A stretch of 64,000 nucleotides of DNA, taken from assembly GCA_025993015.1 (NCBI GenBank), contig DAJPFV010000001.1, positions 2,046,001-2,110,000 of the forward strand, given 5' to 3'. A model generated the notes under the pieces. It was not told the DNA's origin, ran no database searches, and worked only from the letters and a program-made list of their open reading frames with translations. Source of the stretch: Coriobacteriaceae bacterium (GTDB lineage: Bacteria > Actinomycetota > Coriobacteriia > Coriobacteriales > Coriobacteriaceae). This document shows, one piece after another, positions 49,862-58,046 of this stretch. The number at the start of each line of letters is the position of its first letter. Position 1 is the first letter of the stretch. The translations under genes were made by a program, and so were the position numbers.

Positions 49862-51277
49862 GCCCAGCCCGCGTGGGCGAAGGGCAAGTACATCTGGACG
49901 AGGAGCAAGATCACGTGGACGGACGGCTCGGTCACGTACACCGCGCCGTGCCTCGCCAAGGCCATCAACGGATCAAACCAGATGGCCGGCAGCGCCATCG
50001 CGGCGCGCGTGAAGCTTTACGCGAGGAACCAGTCGGACAGCGTGCCGCCAATTAATGCGCAGAACCCAGAGCTGGGATGGTCCGAGGACCTCCCGCAATG
50101 GTCGAACGGATACTTCGTCTGGTCGATGGAGCGCGTCACCTACGGCGACGGCAGCGTCACCCACACGGCGCCGGTGCTGGAAGCCGCGTACAACAAGGCC
50201 TATCAGAGCGCGCACGACCTGACGGGCTCGCTCAACGGCCTCGACACGACGGTGCAGGACCTCGCCAAAGACGGTGTGGTGACCGAGGCGGAGAGGGCGG
50301 CGGTCAAGAAGGCCAAGCAGGACGTGGACAAAGAGCGCGAGGAGCTCACGAGCCAGTACAACGCGCTGAAGTCGAACAAGGCCCTCAGCGCCCAGTTCCT
50401 CTCGTCCGTCCTCGGCCCCCGCTACACCAAGGCCTTCGGCACGACCGACGAGGGCGGCACGTACGGCTCCTATGCCGACAAGGTCGACAAGGTGCTCATA
50501 TGCAAGACCGCCGAGGAGCTCAAGGCTGCCATGCACGAGTACGACGCCGCATTCGGAGCCTACTCGAGCGCGGTCAAGGACTACGCCGATGCCGCGACCG
50601 GGGCGCGCCACGCCATCGAGCAGAAGAACGCGTCGGACTACGCCGACGGCATCCTGAGCGCCTACGACGAGCAGATGGACCAGAAGGCCATCTTCGACCG
50701 CCTGACCAACAACGGTGCCGACCAGGGGCTCTACATGAGCAACAACAGGGTCTACGTCAACGCGACATACATCGCAACCGGGACTCTCGCGGACGCAAAG
50801 GGGCGCAACTCGTGGAACCTCAAGGAAGGCGTGCTGACGACCAACTACATGACGGCGAAGAACATCACGGCGACCGGAAGCTTCACCGGTGGAAACCGCA
50901 GCAGCGGGTACGCCATGGAACTCGACTCGAGCGGGAAGCTGGCTGGGTTCAAGGACGGCACGCAGTACGGATACATCGAATGCTCCTCAACGTCACATGA
51001 CATCGACAATCCGTCGATTATCTACCACGGACTGCAGCTGCAGGGACAGGGCGTCGTGCGAGTCTCGACCCCGAGGCTCAGTGTGAGCGGCAGCGCCGAC
51101 ACGAGCGTCACGACGTGGTCGGGCCTGACGACCAAGGTCGGAGCGGCATACCATCCGCTTTACACGGAGAACGGCAAGAAATATTTCAACGACCAGTCCC
51201 AGACATCGTCGGTGCTCGAGTTCAAGAACGGCCTGCTGATCGGCGTGTCGACCATGCCGTCCGGGTGGAGCGGATAA
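49862..51277 (+). pseudogene. Tail-tip protein, C-terminal part after the in-frame TAG
   Basis: Same frame as 48005-49861. It begins AQPAWAKGKYIWTRSKITWTDGSVTYTAPCLAKAI, which completes the second KYIWTR module, followed by a third (GYFVWSMERVTYGDGSVTHTAPVL), a coiled region (EAERAAVKKAKQDVDKEREELTSQYNALK) and a C-terminal beta part with GTLADAKGRNSWNLKEGV. An internal ATG at 49982 has no good ribosome site, so independent translation is doubtful. Without suppression, this receptor- or baseplate-facing part would be lost. Confidence 0.75.
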
Positions 51278-51280
51278 GAG

Positions 51281-51697
51281 ATGAAAGGACAAGAAGGAAT
51301 GGAAGCAAGCAAGAAAATCGTCGTGGGCTACGCCGTCCACGACATCATCGGAAACAACGAACAGTGCCTGACGGAGTACGACCCGGACGTGCTCCGGCGC
51401 GCCGAGGACGCCGGACTCATATTTGTCGCCCAGTACGACGACGGCTCGCGCGAGGTCGTCAAGGCCGCGGACGTCCGCAAGCCAGACCCCACGGTCAACG
51501 GCATCCCGCTGGCGACCGCCGGGTACGTCGACAAGCGCACGGCTGCCACCGTGGCGTGCTTCGATGCGCTCTCGGCCATCGTCGACCCGCAGCCAGCCAC
51601 GGCCGACGAGACGGGGGAGGGGACTGAGGCCGTCGACCCGGTCGAGGCCTTCAGGTCCGCGCTCGCCGCCCTCAAGGCGCTGGAGGCCACGGAATGA
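51281..51697 (+). CDS. Tail/baseplate protein of unknown function
   Basis: 138 residues from ATG 51281, or about 132 from ATG 51299, which has AAAGGA 9 nt upstream. It is soluble, with a C-terminal acidic linker (PQPATADETGEGTEAVDPVEAFRSALAALK). It lies between tail-tip and BppU-like genes. No family recognised. Confidence 0.55.
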   Translation: MKGQEGMEASKKIVVGYAVHDIIGNNEQCLTEYDPDVLRRAEDAGLIFVAQYDDGSREVVKAADVRKPDPTVNGIPLATAGYVDKRTAATVACFDALSAIVDPQPATADETGEGTEAVDPVEAFRSALAALKALEATE

Positions 51698-52431
51698 TCA
51701 ACCACGCCATATCACTCGACATGCGCAAGCGCCCGGGCACCGTCCCGCAGCGCGTCACCGTGCGTCGGGGCGAGACCCAGACCCAGCGGGTGACCGCGAC
51801 ACTCACCACGGACGGCGCCGCCTACACGCCGACCTACCAGTCAGCGCGCCTGTGCGTGCTCCATTCCGACGGCACGTGGGCTCGCTGTGCCGCCACCGTC
51901 GGCACGGTATCGGTGAGCGCCACGCTGGCGCCGGAGGCCGTCAACGGCACCGGCAGGTGCAGGCTGGCATACTTCGAGTTCTACAGCGCCAACGGGGCCT
52001 CCGAGACGACCGAGGACTTCGCGCTCGTCATCCTGGGAAATGTGGACGGGACAACAGGGCCTGCCGTCAGCTACGACCAGGAGCTCGACGAGCTCTATAG
52101 GAAGTGGAGCACTGAGCTATCTCGGCTCGGTCAATCCGCGTTCGATGCGGCATCCGCCGCTAGCGGTGCGGCGTCGAGGGCCGATGCGGCGGCAAGCGCG
52201 GCATTGCAGATCGCGAACGCGGCGGCGCAGGGCGCCGCCGGCGAGTCCGACATCGCCGAGCTGCGCCGCCAGAACGGCAAGCTCGCGACGATGCTCGCCG
52301 ACGCGACAGACAAGTTCATCTACATGGACGGCACGGTCTACTGCCCTGCCGGCAAGGCGTCGGTATCCGGGGACACGGTGACGTTCGGCAGCACGTGCTC
52401 GGTATCGGGCAGCACGGTAACCCTTTCCTAA
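51694..52431 (+). CDS. BppU-like baseplate upper protein
   Basis: 245 residues. The N-terminal domain (about 1-120; PQRVTVRRGETQTQRVTATLTTDGAAYTPTYQSARLCVLHSDGTW) resembles baseplate upper proteins of lactococcal-type phages. An Ala-rich helix (FDAASAASGAASRADAAASAAL) forms a stalk, and a short beta tip ends the chain. It probably carries the next gene product, the DGR target, at the baseplate. Confidence 0.7.
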   Translation: MINHAISLDMRKRPGTVPQRVTVRRGETQTQRVTATLTTDGAAYTPTYQSARLCVLHSDGTWARCAATVGTVSVSATLAPEAVNGTGRCRLAYFEFYSANGASETTEDFALVILGNVDGTTGPAVSYDQELDELYRKWSTELSRLGQSAFDAASAASGAASRADAAASAALQIANAAAQGAAGESDIAELRRQNGKLATMLADATDKFIYMDGTVYCPAGKASVSGDTVTFGSTCSVSGSTVTLS

Positions 52432-52440
52432 GGAGGATAA

Positions 52441-53349
52441 ATGGCAAATGCAAAGACGCTGGTCGTAGGCGGCCAGCCGCTCAACGTCATCGACGATACC
52501 GCGCGCAGCAACGCGCAGACGGCGCTCAACAACGCCGAGTACAACCGCCAGGGCCAAATCGGCAAGTACGGCGGGCAGAACATCGCCACCATCCTGGCGG
52601 GAGAGATCGGCAGCGGCAGCGTGTACGACGCGCTGCATAAGCGCATCGCCGCCGCGAACTTCGCAGGCCTGCGCGTGGGCGACTACCTGGACGTGCCCCT
52701 CGTGAGCGCATCCGCCGTCGCCGCCCAGCAGTCCGTGCGCTTCCTGCTGGCGCACATCGACCCGTACCTTTACTGCGGCGACAACAGCAAAGGCCACCAC
52801 ATCGCCTTCGTGGCCTCCGCGCCCATCGCCGTGGCCAAGACCGTGACCGGCGTTGCCAACGACAGCTTCCTGATGTGGAACACGACCAACACGAACCAGG
52901 GCACCGCCGACCAGAAATGCCCCTACCCCAACAGCAACCTCAAGGCGTGGGAGACGGCCTTCGAGGCGTGCCTGCCCGAGGGGCTGACCAAGTACCTGCT
53001 GACCCAGCGCGTCCTGCTTGAGGAGCGTTACAGCGCCAGCGGCGCGCTCAACGACTCCAACTCGTGGAGCTGGCAGGATATCGGCAAGGTGTTCTCGCTG
53101 TCCGAGATGGAGGTGTACGGCTGCCCCGTGTGGGGGACGAAGGGCTACAGCGTGGGCTTCGACTGCCAGTGGGACCTGTTCCGCGACACCGCGCACCGAA
53201 TCAACGGAAGTCGGTACAATTGGTGGTTGCGTTCCGTCATGGGTGGCTCCTCGTCCAACGTGTGCTGCGTCAACAACAACGGCAATGCCAGCTACGATTC
53301 GGCGACGAACGTCTGGGTTCGCCCCCGCCCCGGCTTCCTCGTCGGCTAG
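52441..53349 (+). CDS. DGR target protein: tail receptor-binding protein with variable C-terminus
   Basis: 302 residues; AAGGAGG precedes ATG. The C-terminal part (about 200-302) shows the C-type lectin-like pattern (NSWSWQDIGKVFSLSEMEVYG, WDLFRD, YNWWLRSVMGG, WVRPRPGF) used by DGR variable proteins. Its last 43 codons lie in the variable repeat. Compared with the template repeat, S284 and D286 replace two Asn codons, and one Gly codon changes silently. It would bind the host receptor, with variants from adenine mutagenesis. The N-terminal part likely attaches to the baseplate. Confidence 0.88.
   Translation: MANAKTLVVGGQPLNVIDDTARSNAQTALNNAEYNRQGQIGKYGGQNIATILAGEIGSGSVYDALHKRIAAANFAGLRVGDYLDVPLVSASAVAAQQSVRFLLAHIDPYLYCGDNSKGHHIAFVASAPIAVAKTVTGVANDSFLMWNTTNTNQGTADQKCPYPNSNLKAWETAFEACLPEGLTKYLLTQRVLLEERYSASGALNDSNSWSWQDIGKVFSLSEMEVYGCPVWGTKGYSVGFDCQWDLFRDTAHRINGSRYNWWLRSVMGGSSSNVCCVNNNGNASYDSATNVWVRPRPGFLVG
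53211..53338 (+). repeat. DGR variable repeat (VR)
   Basis: 128 nt at the 3' end of the target gene, matching the template repeat at 53949-54076 (offset 738). It differs at 53291 (A to G), 53296 (A to G) and 53334 (A to C). All changes are at template adenines; 105 non-adenine positions are identical. The last GC-rich stretch (GCCCCCGCCCCGG) is a good candidate for the initiation-of-mutagenic-homology region. Confidence 0.95.
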
Positions 53350-53377
53350 CCAGCCGAGTGCTCTATACTCTGCTTTT

Positions 53378-53428
53378 AGGCGACCGCCTTGCGCGGTCGC
53401 CTCCTGCCCGCGAAGCGGGCCGTTTTTT
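53378..53428 (+). terminator. Hairpin pair after the DGR target gene (cruciform candidate and terminator)
   Basis: AGGCGACCGC pairs with GCGGTCGCCT (53378-53402). Then GCCCGC-GAA-GCGGGC (53406-53420) is followed by CG and six T, a rho-independent terminator. In the Bordetella DGR a hairpin just after VR aids target recognition; here the first hairpin starts 40 nt after VR and could do so. Confidence 0.8.
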
Positions 53429-53453
53429 CCGCCAGTTTCCCCAGGAGGTGCAC

Positions 53454-53924
53454 GTGAGCGGCGTCTACCAGCGCAACCGCGAGGTGTCCGAGTACAAGTT
53501 CTTCACACAGGCCATCGCCATCCGCGTGGAGGTCAACAAGCTGATGGCGTCCTCCTCAGTAGTGCCCAAGGCCTACAGGCTGCTGAACGCGGTGCCGACC
53601 GTGGAGACGGCGCGCAGCATCGTGTACAACGTCAACCGCGCCGACTGCTTCTACCCCAACACCTCGTTCAACGCGCTGGAGAGGAAACGCTACCTGACGC
53701 TGGCCATAGCTGACTGCGAGCAGCTGATGCTGGACATGCAGTGCCTCATGGATATCGGCCTGCCCGTGAACGCCAACCGCTTCGAGGAGCTGGCGGGAAT
53801 GGTCGAGGAGGAGATCAAGCTGCTGAAGGGCGCACGCAAGAACGTGCGCGTGACGGGCAAGAAGTCCACCGAGGAGCGCATAGCCGAGGCCGAGGCCGAG
53901 CTAGAGCGCCTGCGTTCGCTATAA
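53454..53924 (+). CDS. avd: DGR accessory variability determinant (Avd-like)
   Basis: 156 residues from GTG 53454 with AGGAGG upstream. It is an all-helical protein of the size and pattern of Avd four-helix bundles: VSEYKFFTQAIAIRVEVNKLM, KAYRLLNAVPTVETARSIVYNVNRAD, NALERKRYLTLAIADCEQLMLDMQCLMD, RFEELAGMVEEEIKLLKGARKN. The basic C-terminal part would contact RNA. Avd binds the reverse transcriptase and template RNA and is needed for cDNA synthesis. It lies between VR and TR, as in many DGRs. Confidence 0.85.
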   Translation: MSGVYQRNREVSEYKFFTQAIAIRVEVNKLMASSSVVPKAYRLLNAVPTVETARSIVYNVNRADCFYPNTSFNALERKRYLTLAIADCEQLMLDMQCLMDIGLPVNANRFEELAGMVEEEIKLLKGARKNVRVTGKKSTEERIAEAEAELERLRSL

Positions 53925-53948
53925 TGGGCAGCGGTCGCGCCTTGTTTA

Positions 53949-54076
53949 TCGGTACAATTGGTGGTTGCGTTCCGTCATGGGTGGCTCCTCGTCCAACGTG
54001 TGCTGCGTCAACAACAACGGCAATGCCAACTACAATTCGGCGACGAACGTCTGGGTTCGCCCCCGCCCCGGATTCC
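53949..54076 (+). repeat. DGR template repeat (TR)
   Basis: 128 nt, 24 nt after avd and 212 nt before the reverse transcriptase start. It has 23 adenines, many in AAC/AAT codons at the positions that would code for the receptor-binding face (for example the CAACAACAAC run). It has no start codon or coding role of its own. The RNA through 54077-54288 is expected to form the priming structure. Confidence 0.95.
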
Positions 54077-54288
54077 CTTACTGCCAGACCGAGTAGGCCC
54101 CAGGGTCGAAAGCAGAGCGCGGAGAGGAAGGAAGGCGCGACCATCGGGCATGCGCCCGTAAATACGCACCCCGCGAGGGTGGCCGGACGCTGCTTGCATG
54201 GCGCGGCGCTCCGTGGCTTCGCCGCGTTTCATGGCCATACCTCAAGCGGCTGTCAGAGCCACATTGCAAGCCGTGCGGGGTGCTCTCT

Positions 54289-55524
54289 ATGAACTCAGAG
54301 CAAAGAAGGGCCGCACGCCGCAAGCGCCGCGAGGAGAAGCGGGCCAAGGCAAAGGCCGAGCGCGTCAAGGCGTGCACGCTTGAGACCGTGGCCGACCTTA
54401 ACAGCCTGTGCAAGGCTTCAAAGCAGGCCGCGCGGGGCGTCATGTGGAAGTCGTCCACGCAGAGGTACATGAGAAGCTACCTGCGCAACGCCGTCCTGTC
54501 CCGCCGCGACCTTTTGGAGGGCCGCGACATATGCCGGGGCTTCATACGGTTCGACCTATGGGAGCGCGGCAAGCTGAGGCATATCAGCGCCGTGCACTTC
54601 CCCGAGCGCGTGGTGCAGAAGTCGCTGTCGCAGAACGCGCTCGTGCCCGCGATCGTGCCCACCCTCATAGCCGCGAACTCCGCGAACATAAAGGGGCGCG
54701 GCACCGACTACGCCCTGAAGCTGCTCAAGCGCCACCTGGCCGACCACTGGAGGCGGCACGGCCGCGAGGGCTACATCCTCCTGGGCGACTTCTCCGACTA
54801 CTTCGCGCGCATAGCGCACCAACCCGTCAAAGACCAGGTGGCCTCCGCGCTGCTAGATCCGCGCGTGGTCGCCTTGGAGCACCGCCTGATAGACGCGCAG
54901 GGCGATGTGGGCCTGGGGCTGGGCAGCGAGCCGAACCAGATATGCGCGGTGGCACACCCCAACCGCATCGACCACTACGTGACCGAGATGCTGCGCCCCG
55001 AGGCGTACGGGCGGTACATGGACGACTTCTACCTCATACACGAGAGCAAGGAGTACCTGCAGGTGTGCCTGCTGCTGATAGGGCGCAAGTGCGCCGAGCT
55101 GGGCATAGAGCTGAACCCGCGCAAGACCCGCATGGTGAAGCTGTCGCGCGGCTTCACGTGGCTGAAGAAGCGCATCTTCTACACGGAGACGGGCTGCATA
55201 GTCGTGAAGCCGTGCCGAGACTCCATAACGCGGGAGCGCCGCAAGCTCAAGAAGATGGCCCGCATGGTCGCCGATGGCGTCATGACCCCCGAGCAGGTGG
55301 AGCAGAGCTACCAGAGCTGGCGCGGCGGCATGAAACGGCTGGACGCGCACCGCAGCGTGCGGGCCATGGACGCGCTGTACCGCAGCCTGTTCGGAGATCT
55401 CGCGCAGGGGGGGGGTGCTCAATGCAGGCCAACCAGAGGGACGATTCAAGCGGAAGCAAGCCCTCGCAATAGCGGAGAACCGGCAACTCAAAGCAGCGGC
55501 CTAAGCGAAGCGGCTGCGAAATAA
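54289..55524 (+). CDS. DGR reverse transcriptase (3' end perhaps frameshifted at a G9 run)
   Basis: 411 residues as given, from ATG 54289. A basic start (RRAARRKRREEKRAKAKAER) suits RNA binding. RT motifs: GDFSDYFARI with Asp 167 (motif 3), GLGLGSEPNQ (208-217; the DGR-type motif 4 with the conserved Gln), and YMDD (243-246). LNPRKTRMVKLSRGFTWLKKR is motif 6-7. At 55407-55415 a run of nine G occurs; with eight G the last part would read GGVLNAGQPEGRFKRKQALAIAEN and end at 55504, which looks more natural. Unlike group II intron proteins it has no maturase or endonuclease domain. Confidence 0.93.
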   Translation: MNSEQRRAARRKRREEKRAKAKAERVKACTLETVADLNSLCKASKQAARGVMWKSSTQRYMRSYLRNAVLSRRDLLEGRDICRGFIRFDLWERGKLRHISAVHFPERVVQKSLSQNALVPAIVPTLIAANSANIKGRGTDYALKLLKRHLADHWRRHGREGYILLGDFSDYFARIAHQPVKDQVASALLDPRVVALEHRLIDAQGDVGLGLGSEPNQICAVAHPNRIDHYVTEMLRPEAYGRYMDDFYLIHESKEYLQVCLLLIGRKCAELGIELNPRKTRMVKLSRGFTWLKKRIFYTETGCIVVKPCRDSITRERRKLKKMARMVADGVMTPEQVEQSYQSWRGGMKRLDAHRSVRAMDALYRSLFGDLAQGGGAQCRPTRGTIQAEASPRNSGEPATQSSGLSEAAAK

Positions 55525-55534
55525 CAGAAGCATC

Positions 55535-55562
55535 GAAGGCGTGCTGCGGCGCGCCTTCTTCC
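55535..55562 (+). terminator. terminator-like hairpin after the DGR reverse transcriptase
   Basis: GAAGGCGTGC pairs with GCGCGCCTTC (one G-T), followed by TTCCTTT. Likely end of the DGR transcript. Confidence 0.6.
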
Positions 55563-55642
55563 TTTGCGCCCATCAAAGCAGCTCGGCAATCTCACGGCGC
55601 TAATACGATGGCGGCACATTCCCCGACAAGAGAGGAGTCCGC

Positions 55643-55969
55643 ATGGACACTGAGGAAGACACGTCGCGCCCCAACGAGCTTCAAGATGGCACCATGGCCG
55701 AGGTCAACGCTCTGCGCGATCTGCTGTCGCAGATCGGCGACCCCGACGCGGCGCACGACGCGGGCGTTATCGACGATGACGAGTACGCTGAACGGAAGGC
55801 ACGAAAGCTCGCCTACACCGCGGCGCTCGCCGCCTACGACAGCGGCGAGACGCTCGACGTGTCGGCGCCGCTCGACCAGATGCGCGAGCGGGCGTCGCAG
55901 CCGACGCAGACCGAGCAGAACACGGCAAACATCGACTACCTGCTCATGACGGTCGGAGGTGACCAGTAA
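55643..55969 (+). CDS. Phage protein of the tail/lysis border, function unknown
   Basis: 108 residues: acidic start, LRDLLSQIGDPDAAHDAGVIDDDEYAERKARKLAYTAALAAYDSGE, and TEQNTANIDYLLMTVGGD at the end. The ending resembles small proteins that precede XkdX in Gram-positive phages. GAGAGGAG precedes the start; it overlaps XkdX by 1 nt. Confidence 0.65.
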   Translation: MDTEEDTSRPNELQDGTMAEVNALRDLLSQIGDPDAAHDAGVIDDDEYAERKARKLAYTAALAAYDSGETLDVSAPLDQMRERASQPTQTEQNTANIDYLLMTVGGDQ

Positions 55970-56136
55970 TGCCGACGAAGAAGACCGAGGGGCACTCCAA
56001 GCACTTCGCGCTCGTCAAGAAGTACTACGACCGACCTCTTTGGAGCAAGGCGCGAGTACACAAGGCCGTCGAGTGCAAGTGGATCACCGCCGACGAGTAC
56101 AAGGAGATCACCGGCGAGGAGTACACGGCCGAATAG
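55969..56136 (+). CDS. XkdX-family protein
   Basis: 55 residues: KKYYDRPLWSKARVHKAVECKWITADEYKEITGEEY is the XkdX signature. The family is found between tail and lysis genes of Bacillus PBSX-like and related phages; its role is not known. Confidence 0.85.
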   Translation: MPTKKTEGHSKHFALVKKYYDRPLWSKARVHKAVECKWITADEYKEITGEEYTAE

Positions 56137-56156
56137 GCGGAAGGAGGGCGCTCAGG

Positions 56157-56486
56157 ATGGAAGTGCTCAAACTTTTTGCGCCTTACGGACCGGCTTGGCT
56201 TGGAGGCGTGCTCCTGACGCTCGTTGCGTTCTACTTCGGGAGACAGTTTCTCGAGGAGTACAAACGCCAAAACCAGCGGAAAGGCGAGCTCGACCTGAAG
56301 CGCGAGGAGCGCAAGCAGGCCGAAGTCGACGAGAGGGCGCAGCGCGACCGCGAGCGGTCCCAGATGGAGGGGCGCATCGCCGCCCAGATGGAGCGCAGCA
56401 ACACCCTGATCGAAGGAATGAAAACGCTCATGGAGTCGGTCGTCGCGTCAAATGACGTCCTCCACGCGGATTTGGTCCACAGCTAG
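56157..56486 (+). CDS. Membrane protein with coiled coil, holin-region; possibly amber-truncated
   Basis: 109 residues: one membrane helix near the N-terminus (GPAWLGGVLLTLVAFYFG) and a charged coiled coil. Such proteins are a usual member of phage lysis cassettes. TAG 56484-56486 ends it, but the same frame goes on for 28 codons to 56570 with a coding-like sequence (VDHICDRVDLIYSKE), so the stop may be a recent amber mutation or be read through. Confidence 0.7.
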   Translation: MEVLKLFAPYGPAWLGGVLLTLVAFYFGRQFLEEYKRQNQRKGELDLKREERKQAEVDERAQRDRERSQMEGRIAAQMERSNTLIEGMKTLMESVVASNDVLHADLVHS

Positions 56487-56501
56487 GCGAGAAGCCAGGG
56501 A

Positions 56502-56570
56502 ATGGCGGAGAAGGTCGACCACATCTGCGACCGCGTCGACCTGATCTACAGCAAGGAATCCGACAGATAG
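56502..56570 (+). pseudogene. Continuation of the preceding gene after its TAG
   Basis: In frame with 56157-56486. ATG 56502 begins MAEKVDHICDRVDLIYSKESDR. The chain resembles the end of phage lysis-cassette coiled-coil proteins (KVDxICDRVDxIYxKE), so it is probably the original C-terminus. Confidence 0.55.
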
Positions 56571-56580
56571 GAGCAATCGA

Positions 56581-56886
56581 ATGACAGAGATCCAGGCGGG
56601 CCTCACGGTATGCACGGTGCTGGTCGTGCCGTACATCGTGCAGGCCATCAAGACGAAGGCGATGACGGGCAATGTCGCCCGCTGGACGGCCATCGCCGTC
56701 TCGGCAGGATGCGGCGCCCTCACGGCCATGTCGGGCGGCGTACCGACCGAACCCTCGGCATGGGTTACGTCCATCTTCGCCGCGGTAGGCGGCGTGCAGG
56801 TGGCCTATGCGGCCTTCAAATCGGTCGGCATCACGGACAAATGGCTGGACGCCCTGCTGGCGCTCGGCGACATCAAGGAGGACTAA
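56581..56886 (+). CDS. Holin
   Basis: 101 residues, with an AGGAGC ribosome site. Three hydrophobic segments are seen (GLTVCTVLVVPYIVQAI; WTAIAVSAGCGALTAMSGG; WVTSIFAAVGGVQVAYAAF). Its place directly before the amidase gene (1-nt overlap) fits a holin, which makes membrane holes to release the endolysin. Confidence 0.82.
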   Translation: MTEIQAGLTVCTVLVVPYIVQAIKTKAMTGNVARWTAIAVSAGCGALTAMSGGVPTEPSAWVTSIFAAVGGVQVAYAAFKSVGITDKWLDALLALGDIKED

Positions 56887-57950
56887 TGGCAGACTTCGCA
56901 AACGTCCAACCGGACGAGTACAAGCTTCTGGGGCGCAACTTCTCCGCAGGCCGCCCGTTCGGCATCAAGGGCGTGACCATCCACCACATGGCCGGCGACC
57001 TCAACGCCGGCCAGTGCAACGGCATCTGGGGCGCCAACGGCTGCTCGGCGCACTACTCGGTCGACCGCAACGGCTACATCGTGCAGCACGTCAACGACAC
57101 CGACCGCGCCTACGCCTGCGGCGACGGAATCGGCACCGGACGCGGCAACGACACGACCATCTCCATCGAGCACGCGAACAGCGGCAGCAACCCGTGGACG
57201 GTCCACGAGAAGGCCATCGAGAGCGGCGCGCACCTCGTGGCGGCCCTGTGCCTGTACTACGGCCTTGGTCGCCCCGAGTGGTGCAAGAACGTGTTCCCGC
57301 ACCGCTACTGGAGCGCCACGGCTTGCCCCGGCGAGCTTGCGGGCTCCCAGCGCGACCATTACATGCAGCGCGCCCAGGCGTGGTACGACGCGATGAAGGG
57401 CGGCAAGGCGCCAGCCCCCTCCGCCGCCGCTAAGCCTGCCGCGGCAAAGCCCGCTCAGGCGGCATCTGGCGGCTTCACAAAGGCATCTGGCAAGCGCATC
57501 CCCGTCCACTACTCCCTCCACCTCAAGGGCGGCGGCTGGCTGGACGAGGTGACCGACTTCGGCGCCGGGGACAACGGCTTCGCGGGATACCCGTGCCGAC
57601 AGCACGACCTCCTTTGCGCCCGAGTTGATCGCGGTACGCTCAAGTATCAGGTTCACACAATCGAGGACGGCTGGCTCGATTACGTTTCCAAGGGCGACCG
57701 CAACGATACCGTCAACGGCTGCGCCGGAATCGCCGGCCACACCATCGACGGCGTGCGCATGTACTACGTGACCCCGGGCGGCGAGGAGTACAAGCAGGCG
57801 TGGTATCGCTCACAGACCACCGTGCGCCCCGGATGGCTCGATACCGTGTGCGACGACGGCTCCACGTACGGCGGCGACGACTACGCCGGTTTCTACGGCG
57901 AGCCGCTCGACCGGCTCCAGGTCTGTGTCACCGACGGCAACCCGTACTAG
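56886..57950 (+). CDS. Endolysin: N-acetylmuramoyl-L-alanine amidase
   Basis: 354 residues. The amidase_2 domain (about 20-165) has GVTIHHMAG, CSAHYSVDRNGYIVQHV, and HRYWSATACPG, giving the zinc ligands His, His and Cys. An Ala/Lys/Pro linker (about 178-200) leads to two repeats of a wall-binding type (HYSLHLKGGGWLDEVTDFGAGDNGFAGYP; YRSQTTVRPGWLDTVCDDGSTYGGDDYAGFYG). It has no signal peptide and so depends on the holin. It cuts the peptidoglycan amide bond at lysis. Confidence 0.93.
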   Translation: MADFANVQPDEYKLLGRNFSAGRPFGIKGVTIHHMAGDLNAGQCNGIWGANGCSAHYSVDRNGYIVQHVNDTDRAYACGDGIGTGRGNDTTISIEHANSGSNPWTVHEKAIESGAHLVAALCLYYGLGRPEWCKNVFPHRYWSATACPGELAGSQRDHYMQRAQAWYDAMKGGKAPAPSAAAKPAAAKPAQAASGGFTKASGKRIPVHYSLHLKGGGWLDEVTDFGAGDNGFAGYPCRQHDLLCARVDRGTLKYQVHTIEDGWLDYVSKGDRNDTVNGCAGIAGHTIDGVRMYYVTPGGEEYKQAWYRSQTTVRPGWLDTVCDDGSTYGGDDYAGFYGEPLDRLQVCVTDGNPY

Positions 57951-57951
57951 C

Positions 57952-58041
57952 ATGATCGCGTTGGCATTCGTGCTCGGCGCGCTCTTCGGCGGCACCGTGG
58001 CGACAATCGGGCTCTGCATCGTGAGCATCAACCGGCGCTAG
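57952..58041 (+). CDS. Small membrane protein (DUF3789-like)
   Basis: 29 residues: MIALAFVLGALFGGTVATIGLC, one membrane helix. It matches the short DUF3789 type that follows endolysin genes in Gram-positive prophages. ATG 57952 is 1 nt after the endolysin stop. Confidence 0.6.
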   Translation: MIALAFVLGALFGGTVATIGLCIVSINRR

Positions 58042-58046
58042 CCGCG

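Noticed and set aside
53741..54292. Open frame covering TR as a second variable protein gene
   Set aside because: It overlaps avd out of frame and has no start signal near TR; TR is non-coding in DGRs.
55422..55472. Small ORF after the G9 run (MQANQRDDSSGS...)
   Set aside because: It is 16 codons, lies in the RT end, and its G-rich upstream stretch is a homopolymer rather than a clear ribosome site.
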